Shown here: piece after piece, positions 33,662 through 44,668 of the stretch | How the letters are laid out: each line of letters starts with the position of its first letter | How positions within the stretch are numbered: position 1 is the first letter of the stretch | NCBI GenBank assembly: GCA_015501585.1 | Contig: JADNRY010000237.1 | Span: forward strand, 31,639 to 95,638 | DNA length: 64,000 nucleotides | Source: Rhodocollybia butyracea | Lineage: Eukaryota; Basidiomycota; Agaricomycetes; Agaricales; Omphalotaceae | Direction of reading: 5' to 3' | Notes under the pieces: generated by a model | What the model saw: the letters and a program-made list of their open reading frames with translations, nothing else | Told to the model about the DNA's origin: nothing | The model's database searches: none | Made by a program: the position numbers and the translations under genes

Positions 33662-34442
33662 TGCTGTAGTTCGCCGAGCCGATGATGACATCATGTCAAT
33701 CCGGCACTGATAATCCTCCGATGTAGCTTACTGATTGTAGAAACAGCGGTCAGTCAACACAAGGTCGACAGCCTACTCACCTGAGAGTGTTAGGGATGTT
33801 ATAGGAGTGGTAAGAGTGCTTGTTGAGAGCAGAACAAGTGTCCAGACGAATAGTAGGATTCTTGGTTATTGTTACAGGAAAATATCTACAGTATTTATAC
33901 TACAGAATATAATAAACCCTATAACAATGTATGAGTCTACTTGAGTCGTACTGCTAAACATAGTGCATATACATGTGCATAATGTACCCTAGAAGATGGA
34001 GTCCGTATGGTAATTCTATAGGTATTGTTCATAGGTACTGCAAGGCAGCGTACAAGCTATGTATCATAAGACTAATAGCGAATGGCATAATTGACTACAT
34101 CTATACGAACCTGCGTAGAGGCTGCGTCTAGTGTTTGAGGGTGAGTTTCAACATAGCATATATCGACAGTTCATCGATCGTATAGCAAGTGCGTCTAGTC
34201 GACTCACATTACTGATTAGATACGACTCATAAGCGGTAATCTAGTTTCAACACTGATCTACTTACCAAGATACTTACTAATACTTACAGACCCGGTAGAT
34301 ACCTCGTAGAGTACCCGTACTGTAGTATATAAGGCCTGGTACAAAGGCCAAGTAGTATATAGTGATATAGAGCACTCGTATACCCAATCTCCTGAGGGAG
34401 CCTCACGGCTCCGAGTCCCCACTGCGCCGGATACCTACGACA
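33662..34442. mobile_element. Solo LTR, family III, 781 bp
   Basis: The ends are TGCTGTAGTTCG...CCTACGACA with 5-bp duplication AGACA (33657-33661 and 34443-34447). The uninterrupted target is seen in copy 1 at about 30449. A shorter relative in reverse orientation lies at 51367-51624. It splits the last exon of the pseudogene. Confidence 0.93.
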
Positions 34443-35071
34443 AGACATATTACATACGGGCCGAAATCAAGGTGCCACAAACTACAAAGAAATCAGGCAA
34501 AATTGTCTACTCGGAGAAGAATGAAGAGCATGCATTTTACAACCCCTCCACCTCATGTCAGCTGCGGTGCCGTTGGTGTCACCACTGGTTTAATTTTGAC
34601 GAGGTGGATAAAAAGGACTATGATGGACCAATATTGTCGGGAAATTATGCTGAACGTTCACAGGACTTGACTGTTTTGAGGGGAGGAGGATGGATGAATA
34701 AGCATCGTGAAATATGGAAGGAAGTTTTAAAGAAGCATCCTGGAGATATAGCCTATGCCTGGTTAGTGGTTGGGACATATCAGCTCTTTTGTGGGAAGTT
34801 TAAAACCCTGGAGCATAAGGCTGCTGCGCTGTATGGAAGAGGAGTTGCAGCAAAGACACTTTACTTTTGCCGGGAGTGTCATCTGAAGTGCTAAATGGAC
34901 ACTTTTATCAATAATTCCTTCTTGTATACTATGAAAATATGATTTTTTGCTTTCTGAAACTTGAACAAATGGATGTATATCAGAAACAGTAAGTAGTAAG
35001 TACATAAGGCCATTTCTGATCAGCACTGATGTGTATAACACAATATGTATCATAAACATCAATACTGAGTA

Positions 35072-35334
35072 CTGTACCATTTCGAGCAATTCGTAAGTCA
35101 CTGGTCACAAGGGACCCGGATCGTCCGAAAGGTCACACATGGTCACAGGTATTGGAGGGACCTTACAAAAAAAATTTGAGTCACCAGCGCTACATGTACT
35201 AATTTTTTTCTGGCGCCTGTGGCGCACTACTAATTTTCGTACGGGTCACACATACAAGTGGGATCTTACAAAATTTTATCTCGGGAGGTGGGGTCACAGG
35301 TCACACCCCTTACGAAGTGCTCGAAATGGTACAG
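35072..35334. mobile_element. Mariner-type MITE, 263 bp
   Basis: The inverted ends start CTGTACCATTTCGAGCA and continue through TTCGTAAG, with one mismatch in about 26 bases. TA is duplicated at 35070-35071 and 35335-35336. It is absent from the matching place in copy 1. The interior has repeated GGTCACA words and no gene. Confidence 0.88.
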
Positions 35335-35934
35335 TATGTATGACCATTTCTGTTGCAAAAGGTTGTATTCAATGACTTTATTGTAGTACATATTTTATTG
35401 TTCGCATGACTTGCCAAGGCGTCGGTTGGGTGTTGCAATACTTATCACAAACAGTTGATACTGAGTATAGTGGCCAATGGCCATTTCTGGTGCGCAAAGT
35501 TGTAGTGAATGATTTTATTATGTTGCATATTTTGATTATTGTATAACTTGCCAAGCCGTCGGTCCGGTGTTGCAATACTTATCACAAACAGTTGATACTG
35601 AGTATGTATGGCCATTTCTGTTGTGAAAAGCTCTACTGAATCACTTTATTGTAGTATGTATTTTGAAATTTGTTGTTCGCATAACTTGTCAAGACACTAG
35701 AAGTGCAGGAGTTCAAGCTAGCGGTAGCTCCTTGATGAGAGGTTTCGTAGGCTCTAAACCGCTGTTCAATCCCCCTCTTACTTGACCTCTCTGCTAACTA
35801 CCGGGACTTTATCCTTGGAGACGGTCGACTGCCTAGCTGCGGTGACGTTCGGATAGACACACTGTTGCTACTTCATGGCAACTTTAGTTATAACCAGGTT
35901 ATAACATATCCCGCGATGTGATTCTTTTCAGCTG

Positions 35935-36060
35935 AGTACTACTTCTAGATTTGGCCGTCAGCCTGTTATTCTCGGATTCGACCCTGGCCTTTTCTCGACC
36001 CGAGGGACCCGAACAACTTTTTTCTTCGGCAACTGCTTGTATTGACTGCAAGTGAACGAG
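35935..36060 (+). repeat. Inverted fragment of the HMG upstream region
   Basis: It matches the reverse complement of 19870-19995 (shared CTAGATTTGGCCGTC, TTCTCG(A)ATTCGACCCTG and GACCCGAACAA). Non-coding. Confidence 0.6.
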
Positions 36061-36339
36061 GCTTGAGAGACTGAGAGTATCTTTATGTCAACGCTTTTTG
36101 ACGCGATTTTCATTTTGTTCATACCTGAACAAGGACATCGTTAGTTCTCCCCGAGGTTTGCCTAAGGTTCTCCACCATATTCATATTATGACTCGGACAT
36201 GAAACAATCAATTTCCCGGCTCGCTTGTGACCTGTTCGGTCCCATGCAGAGCGGTGCAGAGCACAGATAAGTAAGGGTGGAGCATTTAGCGTCGACAGAG
36301 CAGGGTGTACTGTGATCTTGATTATGACTTACTGACAGT

Positions 36340-36740
36340 GTATGACCTTGTATGACCTTGTACTTTAAGTTGTAGTACTTATGACTTGGCAATGAAGAGA
36401 TTTTAAATTTGGAATTCGGCCAAGGTGCACAACCCTGCGCAACCATGGTTGCGTTGGACAGCTCACAGATCATAGCACATGGTCTGAAAGACTCAGGAGA
36501 CATCTCGCCTCATTGCAGAGTCCAATAGTACCAAGCTCATTCAGAGACTGCTTACGATTGAGCGGGAGTTCCAGGAATAAAAGTAGTACTTTTATTCCTG
36601 GAACTCCCGCTCAATCGTACAAGGCAGTTGCGACTCGCCAATCGGTGACAGGGCTGCACCAGGCTGTGCATCCCTGAAAATGAAACGGCCTCAGTGTTTC
36701 CGTGATCCAAGTTGTAGTCCGGCTCAGGGAACGGGACAAC
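36340..36740. repeat. Diverged duplicate of 21700-22050
   Basis: Same ordered words as listed for 21700-22050. It is interrupted by a perfect palindrome at 36553-36619 that is missing from the other copy. Confidence 0.6.
36553..36619. repeat. Perfect 33-bp inverted repeat with 1-base centre
   Basis: Arms 36553-36585 and 36587-36619 are exact complements around G36586. The related sequence at 21880-21960 lacks it, so it is an insertion or a template-switch event. Confidence 0.9.
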
Positions 36741-36849
36741 AAGCTGGCAAGCCCCAAGCCGACGTTGCCATTACTGACAAAAATACTCGCGCGCCTTAAC
36801 CATGCATAGAAGTTCATGCCTCGGGGCATCTGGCAGCACAAACACAGAA

Positions 36850-36985
36850 AGGTCCCCGACTCTGACCGAAGGGAAGGGAGGGTCTTGTAGGTGCCAATTG
36901 AGTGTTGGATTCTTCAAAAACCGCCAGATCGGGTAGTTCTTTCCCACCTGATCTTCAGCCGCCGTGCCAGTTGTTTCACGTCAAG
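36850..36985. repeat. Dispersed 130-bp repeat, copy 1
   Basis: It contains GAAGGGAAGGGAGGGTCTTG followed by TAGGTG. It is shared with 37995-38130 and 49472-49606. The minus strand of the 38 kb copy reads SPTRPSLPF in an open frame, so it may be an old exon. No family known. Confidence 0.7.
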
Positions 36986-36999
36986 CCACTATGCCGGCT

Positions 37000-37990
37000 G
37001 GTCTGTTTTTCAATGATCTCTGTCATAACCATGAATGTTTCGGATCACTGCCGGGAGGCTCATGCCCAATTAGGCTATGCGGGCGCATATGACCTACTGG
37101 CATCGCCAAGGCATGGCAATTTTTCTCGTTTCTCATACTTCCCCTCTTTTGAGCTTGCTTTCACAATATTCATTATGATAAGAGCCTCTAGCAATTATAA
37201 TACACCATGTTATTGATACTGGATTTAGTACTTACTACAACTATCCCTTGAGTAGGGTGGTGCTCACTGCTAACTTGGAAAAGGTCATGTCAATAATGCC
37301 GGTCATTGGGCTAGTCTATTTCTTGATAGCCAATCTTCTGATCTCCAGATCTTTGTACGAGCATGAGCTTGAGTTACTATGGTTGTTAGGGATATGATCT
37401 GCACAGGGATATGCAAAATTTCAAAAAACTGCGTGTTATAACCTATTCCTGTAGCTCATTTCCTTTCATTATTTTTTGGTGAGTAGTTTAGATACATTAC
37501 TCAAGCTGTGGCTGTATTTTATGGAGCTACTTAAGGTAGAAATAGGATGCGAAACAAAAATGTAACGATAAACCGAATTTTTTGCCATCAAATACTCAGG
37601 AACATGTACTGGTTGTACACGGAAGGCCTTGAGAGGTGAGAAGCCCAAATGGAATACATTTAAGAGCTTATTTTCAGCATATGACTGAACTACGTTGAGG
37701 TACAAGACCATGGTGAAGGAAAAGTCGATGGAAAAGCGGGCGGAAATTGCCGCTAAGCGCCCATTTGCATATCTCTAATTTTCACTCGGAAGTCGCCCGA
37801 GACCACCAGTAAAATAATTAAAAATACTGGAAACTCAACACAAGGACTCTGCAGTACTGAGAGTTACTCTGTCTCCTCAAATTTACAGTATCTTTAGTTG
37901 TTGCAACGTTATTAGCGATTTGCCGAAAAGTTGCTTATCTCTAACAACCATAGTAACGGTAAAACCACGGGTGTCTTGAATTTTCCCGCT
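37000..37990. other. Intergenic, no gene seen
   Basis: AT-rich sequence with short random frames only. No convincing element borders. Confidence 0.4.
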
Positions 37991-37994
37991 TCCC

Positions 37995-38130
37995 CAACTT
38001 TCATTGAAGGGAAGGGAGGGTCTTGTAGGTGACAAATGAGTATTGGAGTCTTTGAAAGTCACAAGATCAGGCTCAAGATTGGGCTGTTCTTTACCTGATG
38101 TTAAGCCGGCATGCCAGCTAGTTCGTTTCC
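37995..38130. repeat. Dispersed 130-bp repeat, copy 2 (diverged)
   Basis: Shares GAAGGGAAGGGAGGGTCTTG with 36850-36985 and 49472-49606 but has drifted in its second half. Confidence 0.65.
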
Positions 38131-38536
38131 ACATTGCTTAATTTCCTTTCCAATCCAATATCTCAGCCTGAGCTCTCCTGAGCTACTCTTGAATTTTTTT
38201 TGGAACATAGCTGGTGTCAATGACTCATGCCACTAATAACCTCAAAGTACCTTCGGGCCAATGACAAAGTCATTTTCCTCCCGCCATTATCATTTGCAGG
38301 GCACTTAGCATTATGCACAAGTGCTAGGATGACAAACTACACGCTCAGTCTCTCCTCCACTCTGCAAACACATAGAAATAAGATAAAAGGCATATACCTC
38401 CAATTCAGACTGCAGCACAATGCGCCACTAGAACCCCCATTTACGAGTCCTGAATGAAATGAAGGCTTGTCCTTATGGCTGGTTTTGCATGGGAATTTTG
38501 CTAAATTTTGTCTCAATAAGGAGATTTTTTTCAATA

Positions 38537-38788
38537 CTTGGGTGCTCGGAAAGTAACGGTCCGATGCCTTGCGATCAGTTTTCTTTGCTGAGAAAGAGTG
38601 CACTCTACATTAACTTATACTGCCTCTACATGATTGATATTATTACTAGAGCTTTATTACCACAATACAAGATATTTGGCAAAACAGTAGCACGTATGTC
38701 CTCCATTTGCTTGTAGTACAGTATGAAAATTGAACATCACATTTATTTAGTCACATGCCATTGGACCGTTACTTTCCAAGCGCCCAAG
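38537..38788. mobile_element. Mariner-type MITE, 252 bp
   Basis: Inverted ends CTTGGG(T/C)GCT(C/T)GGAAAG extend through TAACGGTCC for about 30 bases with few mismatches. TA flanks both sides (38535-38536 and 38789-38790). No coding sequence. Confidence 0.8.
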
Positions 38789-38799
38789 TATATTTGGAA

Positions 38800-39680
38800 C
38801 GTCAAAGTGTTCCTCATGTGATCTACTTGTTTACTGAGAGCTCGCTCTAGAACAAGTACTCTCTTCACAAAAGACAGCTAGCTAGGCTAAGTTCACTCCC
38901 TCCTTTGCCCATTACCTGTTAAATTTCTGTGCATCTACTTAGTGGCGCTTCTACTTGACTTTAACAGCTTTGTTTCCCGCCATGCGGCGTGCAATCTCCT
39001 CTCATATAGACTACTGGAAAGGTATCTTCACCCTTATTACATCTACTACACTGCAAAAAAAAACCTGATACCTGCTTTCTGTTTAGTACACTGAAGCAGC
39101 TCAGTGATTTGTGGACTCTGTCCTCCATTTTTTCTTGTGCCATATATCTGCAGTGAGTAATCTCTTTTTTTCTGCCTTTTATTCAACTCTTTGACTGTGA
39201 TACCGCTTTTCACCGTCTTGCTAAACACCACTTTTCTCGCAGCCTGCGCACCTCTTCTCAACACAATGCAACTTCTTTGCCACACGGCGTTTATGTTTCC
39301 TTACTGTGAACCCGCTCCAGGCTCCTTATCTCAGTGTTTCTTAAAAATTTCCATCATGGGCTCAGGTTGTGGTGCATGATATATTTATCGCTTTCAATTT
39401 ATATTCTATCATGATGGTACAGTGAATAGCGGTGGAGAGTGTGCCTTGGATAACTTGAGCATCAGAAATATTGATATGTCATTGGGACCAGTCACATAGC
39501 TGTTATTTACTGCAAAATGTAGTATGTATTTCAAAACTAACATATTACAGGACTTGTACCTGCTATGCGTGAAGCGCGCTGGCCCACACTCGCAAGTCCC
39601 TCCATAACCATGTGGAGGGAATATATATCTCCTGGAGAATGTTCTTCCAGGTGTTCTTGAGTAGACCTTCGGTTGTACAT
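38800..39680. other. Intergenic, no gene seen
   Basis: AT-rich sequence with only short, unconvincing frames. Confidence 0.4.
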
Positions 39681-39690
39681 CTCCCACTCT

Positions 39691-40196
39691 CACTACGGCG
39701 CGTTCTATCAACGGCGTGCGAAAAAGTCAGCGACATATTCAATGACAAATTTTGAGCAAAAATTGATAAATGTCCTAAGAAAAAGTATAGATTTATCATG
39801 CAGTAAAGTAAACAACATTTATGATTATTATTCTGAACAGTTGCGTGTGAGATTCTTCTCCTATATCGGGCGTAAAAGGCTATGAAAATCAATTTCTTTG
39901 TCACACGCCATTCATATTGTTTTTCGCGCAAAAAACACAAGCGGGAGGCGGTGGCATTTTATTTTGCGCACGAAAAACAATATGAGTGGTGTGGGCGACA
40001 AAGAAATTAAATTTCAAGGCCTTTTGCGCCTGACATAGAAGACAAATTTCTTGAAATAATAAGCTTAAATGTCATTTACTTTACTGTGTGATAAATTGAT
40101 ACTTTTTCAGTGGAAGTTGATTAATGTTTGCTTAAAGATTGTCGTTGTATATGTCAATGACTTTTTCATGCGTCGTTTATAGAACGCGCTGTAGTG
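39691..40196. mobile_element. CACTA-type foldback MITE, 506 bp
   Basis: It starts CACTACGGCGCGTTCTAT and ends ATAGAACGCGCTGTAGTG, with a 3-bp duplication TCT (39688-39690 and 40197-40199). This is the pattern of CACTA/EnSpm elements. Both halves (about 240 bases each) are imperfect reverse complements around a short centre near 39950, so the whole element is one long hairpin. Confidence 0.85.
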
Positions 40197-40639
40197 TCTG
40201 AGCTTTGTTCAAACTGCAACAATAGGATATGTATATATGTAGTAAATTTGTTCTGTGGATCACGTATGTGAGGGACTGAGACCTGGTTGAGTCTTATACC
40301 CAACAGCTTGATATTTGGTTGATATTCAGATCAATGATGTTGCAGCTGGTTTTGTCCTCTCCTCGTTGCTAGCTGGCCAGCTTTCTCATTCCTTTCAATT
40401 ATGTTCTGTCCTTTTAACCATTTTAGTGTTGTTGCTCTTTGTCCTCGGAGCATTGCAGGTCGCGAGTCTCTGTCGTCCCATTTCAAGAGTGTGTTGTCAA
40501 ACCTTGGATAAATGTTTTTAAGTTGGTGTGTATTTTTAGGTCAGTATCTGAGTTGACCCATCCATGATACCAATGATTTCCCTGGTAAGTTCAGTTCAGG
40601 TGGGACTCTTATGGCTCAGATTACTTATACCTCGGGCAT

Positions 40640-40768
40640 AGAACATTTAGCGTGACCCCTGAGGCGTGACCCGGCGTAACCCAGAGGCGTAACCCAGGCA
40701 TCACCTAGGTGTCGCCTTGGCGTGACCTTTTGTACATTTAGCGTCACCCTAGCGTAACCTTCTGTACA
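40640..40768. repeat. Short-motif repeat GCGTGACCC/GCGTAACCC
   Basis: Units of 9-15 bases (GCGTGACCC, GCGTAACCC, GTACATTTAGCGT) are repeated irregularly. The pogo-like transposon is inserted directly after it. Confidence 0.6.
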
Positions 40769-40772
40769 TTTA

Positions 40773-43700
40773 CAGTCATTCCCACGTCCTTTATACATCT
40801 GAACTCCTTTATACAGTGGCCTCGGAATCATCCAAAACACCTTAAACTGCCATCGGACTTTTGGTCATTTGAAGCATACAGTAACCTTACACAATATCCG
40901 ATGCTTAAATAAATAATAAACAGAAAAATTTGAGCTCACTGCGTTGTATAACATGAAATCTACTGTCTAAACAGGAATTACACGGGCAGTTCCAAAAAAG
41001 GTCTCAAATTTTTCACATTTCCAGCAAGGTATAGCCTTTGTGCACACCCAAGAGCACGATGATAGGCAGCTAACTAGTTTTACATGTATACAAAGCCCAA
41101 CGAGCTGAACAGACGCAATACGAAGTCACATCACGCTGTTCAAAAGGGGAACCGTACTGAATAAGGGAAATCAATTGGACGCCACACAAGTTTTCTTGCC
41201 TCTCCAGGTCAAAATGGTCAATAAAGCAAAATCCCAGGCGCTTCAGAAACAACTAGAACGAGAGGAAAAAAACAAGCTTGAAAAAGAAGCATGCAGGAGA
41301 TATGAAGAAGAGCAAACACGAGTATTAGGTGCCAATGAAAGGCATAAAGGTGCGCGGAAAATCTGTGAAGAGGTCTCCAACCAGCATTTTCTTGAAACAG
41401 ACGCGTTCTACTCAACCATGGTACCTTGCTTACCCATTTCAATGGTGGCAAGTCGATCTCAGAATTCAACAAGACGAAACAGTTGCTCACTCCTGAAGAG
41501 GAAGATGTCATAGTGATGTACACCATTGAAATGGCAGACCGTGGCTTCCCTCTCAGTCCGCGTCGAATTCGTGAACATGCCAATCAGATTCTTAAACGTC
41601 GCCTCGGCTCACTGTTACGTGAAGATGGTCTGGATGAGGATTGGGCGACGCGTTTTATCAGGCAACACAATGCCAATCTTGGGAAATACTGGTCTTCACC
41701 ATTGGACAGGTCGCGAGCGCGTGCTGTTAATCCTGTGACCAAAGCAGAGTTCTTTCAGTTGCTGAAGGATAGCCGAATAAAACGGGACATACCAGATGAA
41801 TTGGTTTACGCTGGTGACGAGACAGGAATCCAGTCAGGAATAGGAACAACAGAGTATGTCGTTGGAGTAAAAGGCAAGAAAGTACAGCATCAACAGCGCG
41901 ATGGGAACAGGGAGAATATCACAGTCTTGCCGACAATCTGCGCAGATGGCACAAATCTCGCCCCAGCTATCATATACAAAGGCGAAGCCTACCAAAGCAA
42001 ATGGCTACAGAATAACCCATTGGATGCAAGGTTAGTGCTGCTTTGGATCGTATGCTTGATACTTACACACAATATACCAGGCTTGGATACCAGAAGAAAG
42101 GCTACACAGACAATGAAATTGGCCGAGCGTGGATCGAAGACTTTGATAAACAAACACGCGAAAAGGCGAATGGCCGTCACCGACTTCTGTTAGTTGATGG
42201 GCATAACTCACATTACTCTCTCGAATTCCTACAGTACGCGATTGATCACAATATCCATGTACTATGCTACCCCTCCCACTCCACCCATATCTACCAAGGA
42301 CTCGATGTTGTTATCTTTGCATCATTGAAGCGTGTCTGGAGCGATGAACGTGATAAATTTGAACTGAACCATGGAAAGGTTGACAAGGTCAATTTTATGG
42401 CAATCTATGCCAAGGCACATGTTCGTGCATTCACGGAAACAAACATAAAAGCCGCGTTTTCGAAGACTGGTATTGTTCCCTTCAATCCAGACGTTGTCTC
42501 GGAACAGGCAATGGCTCCAAGCCTCGAAACTTCGACATCAACAACGCGTATGATGCCCCTGGGTGTTGCAAGCCCTGTGCGAGAAATTTCAGCTCTCATT
42601 GCTGCCCAGTTGCAAAAACGAAAGGCTGACTCACTGGATTCCCATACCCCACCCGGAACTCCACCTCACCGTCGTCCTTCCCCATTCCTAACATGCTCGC
42701 CGTCAGCTTGCACCCCTGTGTCTCGTAATCAGCAATCTCTAGCTGTAGCAAACACAATTTCACGGCTCACATCTACTTCGGCATCCTTCCTCGTTACAAG
42801 CTCACCCATTGCATCAAGATCACAGCTCCCTCCGTTGGCAACAACCTTCATTTCTCCACAAGGTGATCGCAATGTGGAACTTCTTCGATGTAAGCCCATG
42901 ACCCAACATGAAGCTGAGCTTCAAGAGGCACTACGAGCGAGCAATGCCATAATCAACCTCCAAAAAGGATGGTTGATGTCAATGCAAGCACAGAATGTGC
43001 TGCAGGAGATGTACACGACTTGTGTTCGAGGGCAACTTGAGTATAAGGAAGGAAAGGATGCTGCTGGGAAGAAGAAATCGAAGAGATTGAACGCGGATGG
43101 CCGACCGAAACTCTTGACTAGCGCTGAGTTCCGGAATGTTATTGAAGTGGCGACTCTGGAGAAGGCAGCAGAGGAAGAGGCAGTAACGAGGAAAAAGGAC
43201 GCCAGGGTAACCGCAAACCAACGTCTTGCAACGGGAGTGTCGATATGGGAGGCTGAAAAGCAACGTCGTGAGGACGAGAATGCAAAGCAGCTAAAAGCAT
43301 GGGAGTCATCAGTTAAAGAATGGGAAAAGGAAAGAGACCTGGCACGCACTGAGAAACGAAAAGCAGCCTGGACAAAACCTACAAAGCCCACCTATGTCTC
43401 TGGCTTACTGCTCAAGGCCCAACCAAAACCGAAACTTGGAGATTTCTTATCGGAAGAACAAGTTGCGCCCAATAGAGCCAACGCTGCACAAGATGTTGCA
43501 ATGGATGGAGATGTGACAGACAAGGATGGGAGCGAGAGCGAGAGCGAAGGCGAGCACGAGCGTCTCAGCGGCGCCAGAGATGTAAACGGCAACAATCCAG
43601 ATAGCGACGAGGAGAACAACAATGGGGATAGTTAATTGAAACGCGCGATTAACGGGCTTATATAATTCACTCCATTTAGCAATCACAGCTGATGTGACGA

Positions 43701-43915
43701 CTGTATAAAGGAGTCAAAGTACACTGATAACAAATATTTTCACTGATAGCTTTAATCGGAGGTATTCCCCTCCTCTTTGAGTAAATATTATTAGCAAAGA
43801 GTGTATAAGGACTATGTTAAAAACTTTCTATCGATTCAGAATTGGAACCAAGGCCACATAGATTCATTCCGAGGCGAAAGTAAATTTCACTGTATAAAGG
43901 ACGTGGGAATGACTG
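40773..43915 (+). mobile_element. Pogo/Fot1-like transposon, full length 3143 bp
   Basis: The ends CAGTCATTCCCACGTCC...GGACGTGGGAATGACTG are perfect inverted repeats of at least 24 bases. TA flanks both sides (40771-40772 and 43916-43917). CAGT ends and TA target are typical of pogo-type Tc1/mariner elements. Subterminal copies of CCTTTATACAGTG occur on both sides. It contains one transposase gene on the plus strand. Confidence 0.93.
41214..43635 (+). pseudogene. Pogo-type DDE transposase, one frameshift
   Basis: Transposase that would cut and insert the surrounding element. The N-terminus is a charged helical region (from MVNKAKSQALQ). The middle carries a CENP-B/Psq-like helix-turn-helix region (LTPEEEDVIV...ADRGFPLSPRRI). 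The catalytic DDE_1 domain shows YAGDETG, LLVDGHNSH and QGLDVVIF as the three acidic positions. An intron of 50 bases lies at 42031-42080. The C-terminus is a long lysine/glutamate-rich tail. The frame must shift by one base near 41410, between the N-terminal part and HGTLLTHFNGG. Otherwise it is open throughout, so it is either recently inactivated or affected by a sequence error. Confidence 0.85.
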
Positions 43916-43917
43916 TA

Positions 43918-44668
43918 CTGCGTTTACCGGCCTACAAATTCTCGGGAGGTCCCATCCCCATCGAGTTCAGAATATGGATTCGCAAACCTACCTCGTACTA
44001 TGTACATACAAGTTGCTCAGGTGTTTGGTGTTTATAGTACGTCCCAGTGCTACTCCTCAAACAATGAATCCAGCCACGTTCAGTTCAGCAAAAGTCGCCG
44101 TAAGTTTTCTACGTAGCGTCGCTCTCTTTGAATATGCTGACTGAATACTGGCTTGTAAAGCAAGGCCGTCCTCAAGGTGATATTTAACGATGGTATTCTT
44201 CGTAGTGCCGCTTTGCTGACGATCCATTTCGGACTTGAGTTGCCTTAAGGGTTAACCGTCATTGCTGAGGCCTGCTGAGGCCGACAGTTTCAGTTACTAA
44301 TTGAGTCTTGACACGAGATAAGTATTTTCAGGTGGAAGTTCAACCGATCTTTGTCTCTGGACAGTCAAAAGCGGAATGAGAAGGTTCAGTGCAGACACAC
44401 GGTAGAGTTTAAGCTAGCTGCAGAAATTACTGTGGCTCGGAGGCTACGAATGGAACCAGAACTTGAATGGGACGATTTAATGCTTACCTCGAGAGAAATT
44501 GATGGTGCCGAATAGTGACATTTAACGCGGATACATTTTGAATCTGTTGCTACTTGTAGTATTCTTGTGATTTATGTCAATTTATCTATACCAACACGTA
44601 ATAGATCCGTGTTGTAACATATAAAAGGTTTGCTTAATAGAAGTTTGAAATCCCCCCTCCCCACAAAT
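43918..44668. other. Upstream region of the DUF6535 gene
   Basis: No gene seen. A probable TATA motif ATATAAAAGG lies at about 44620, roughly 50 bases before the ATG. Confidence 0.4.

Larger units (their letters stand above)
32619..34893 (+). pseudogene. Disrupted second copy of the unknown 352-aa gene
   Basis: It is highly similar to 29694-30902. The start region has lost 19 bases after the ATG, which puts the original frame out of phase. Exon 2 is split by the 294-bp LTR-like element and exon 4 by the 781-bp solo LTR. The last exon still reads open to the stop near 34893. The nearly unchanged coding sequence suggests recent duplication and recent death. Confidence 0.85.
32318..35920 (+). 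repeat. Duplicated segment, copy 2, with three insertions
   Basis: It matches 29343-31733. The extra length comes from the elements at 33033-33326, 33662-34442 and 35072-35334. Each of these is absent from copy 1, which serves as the empty site. Confidence 0.85.

Noticed and set aside
42921..43622. Antisense frames within the transposase gene
   Set aside because: They mirror the charged C-terminal tail of the transposase and have no independent support.
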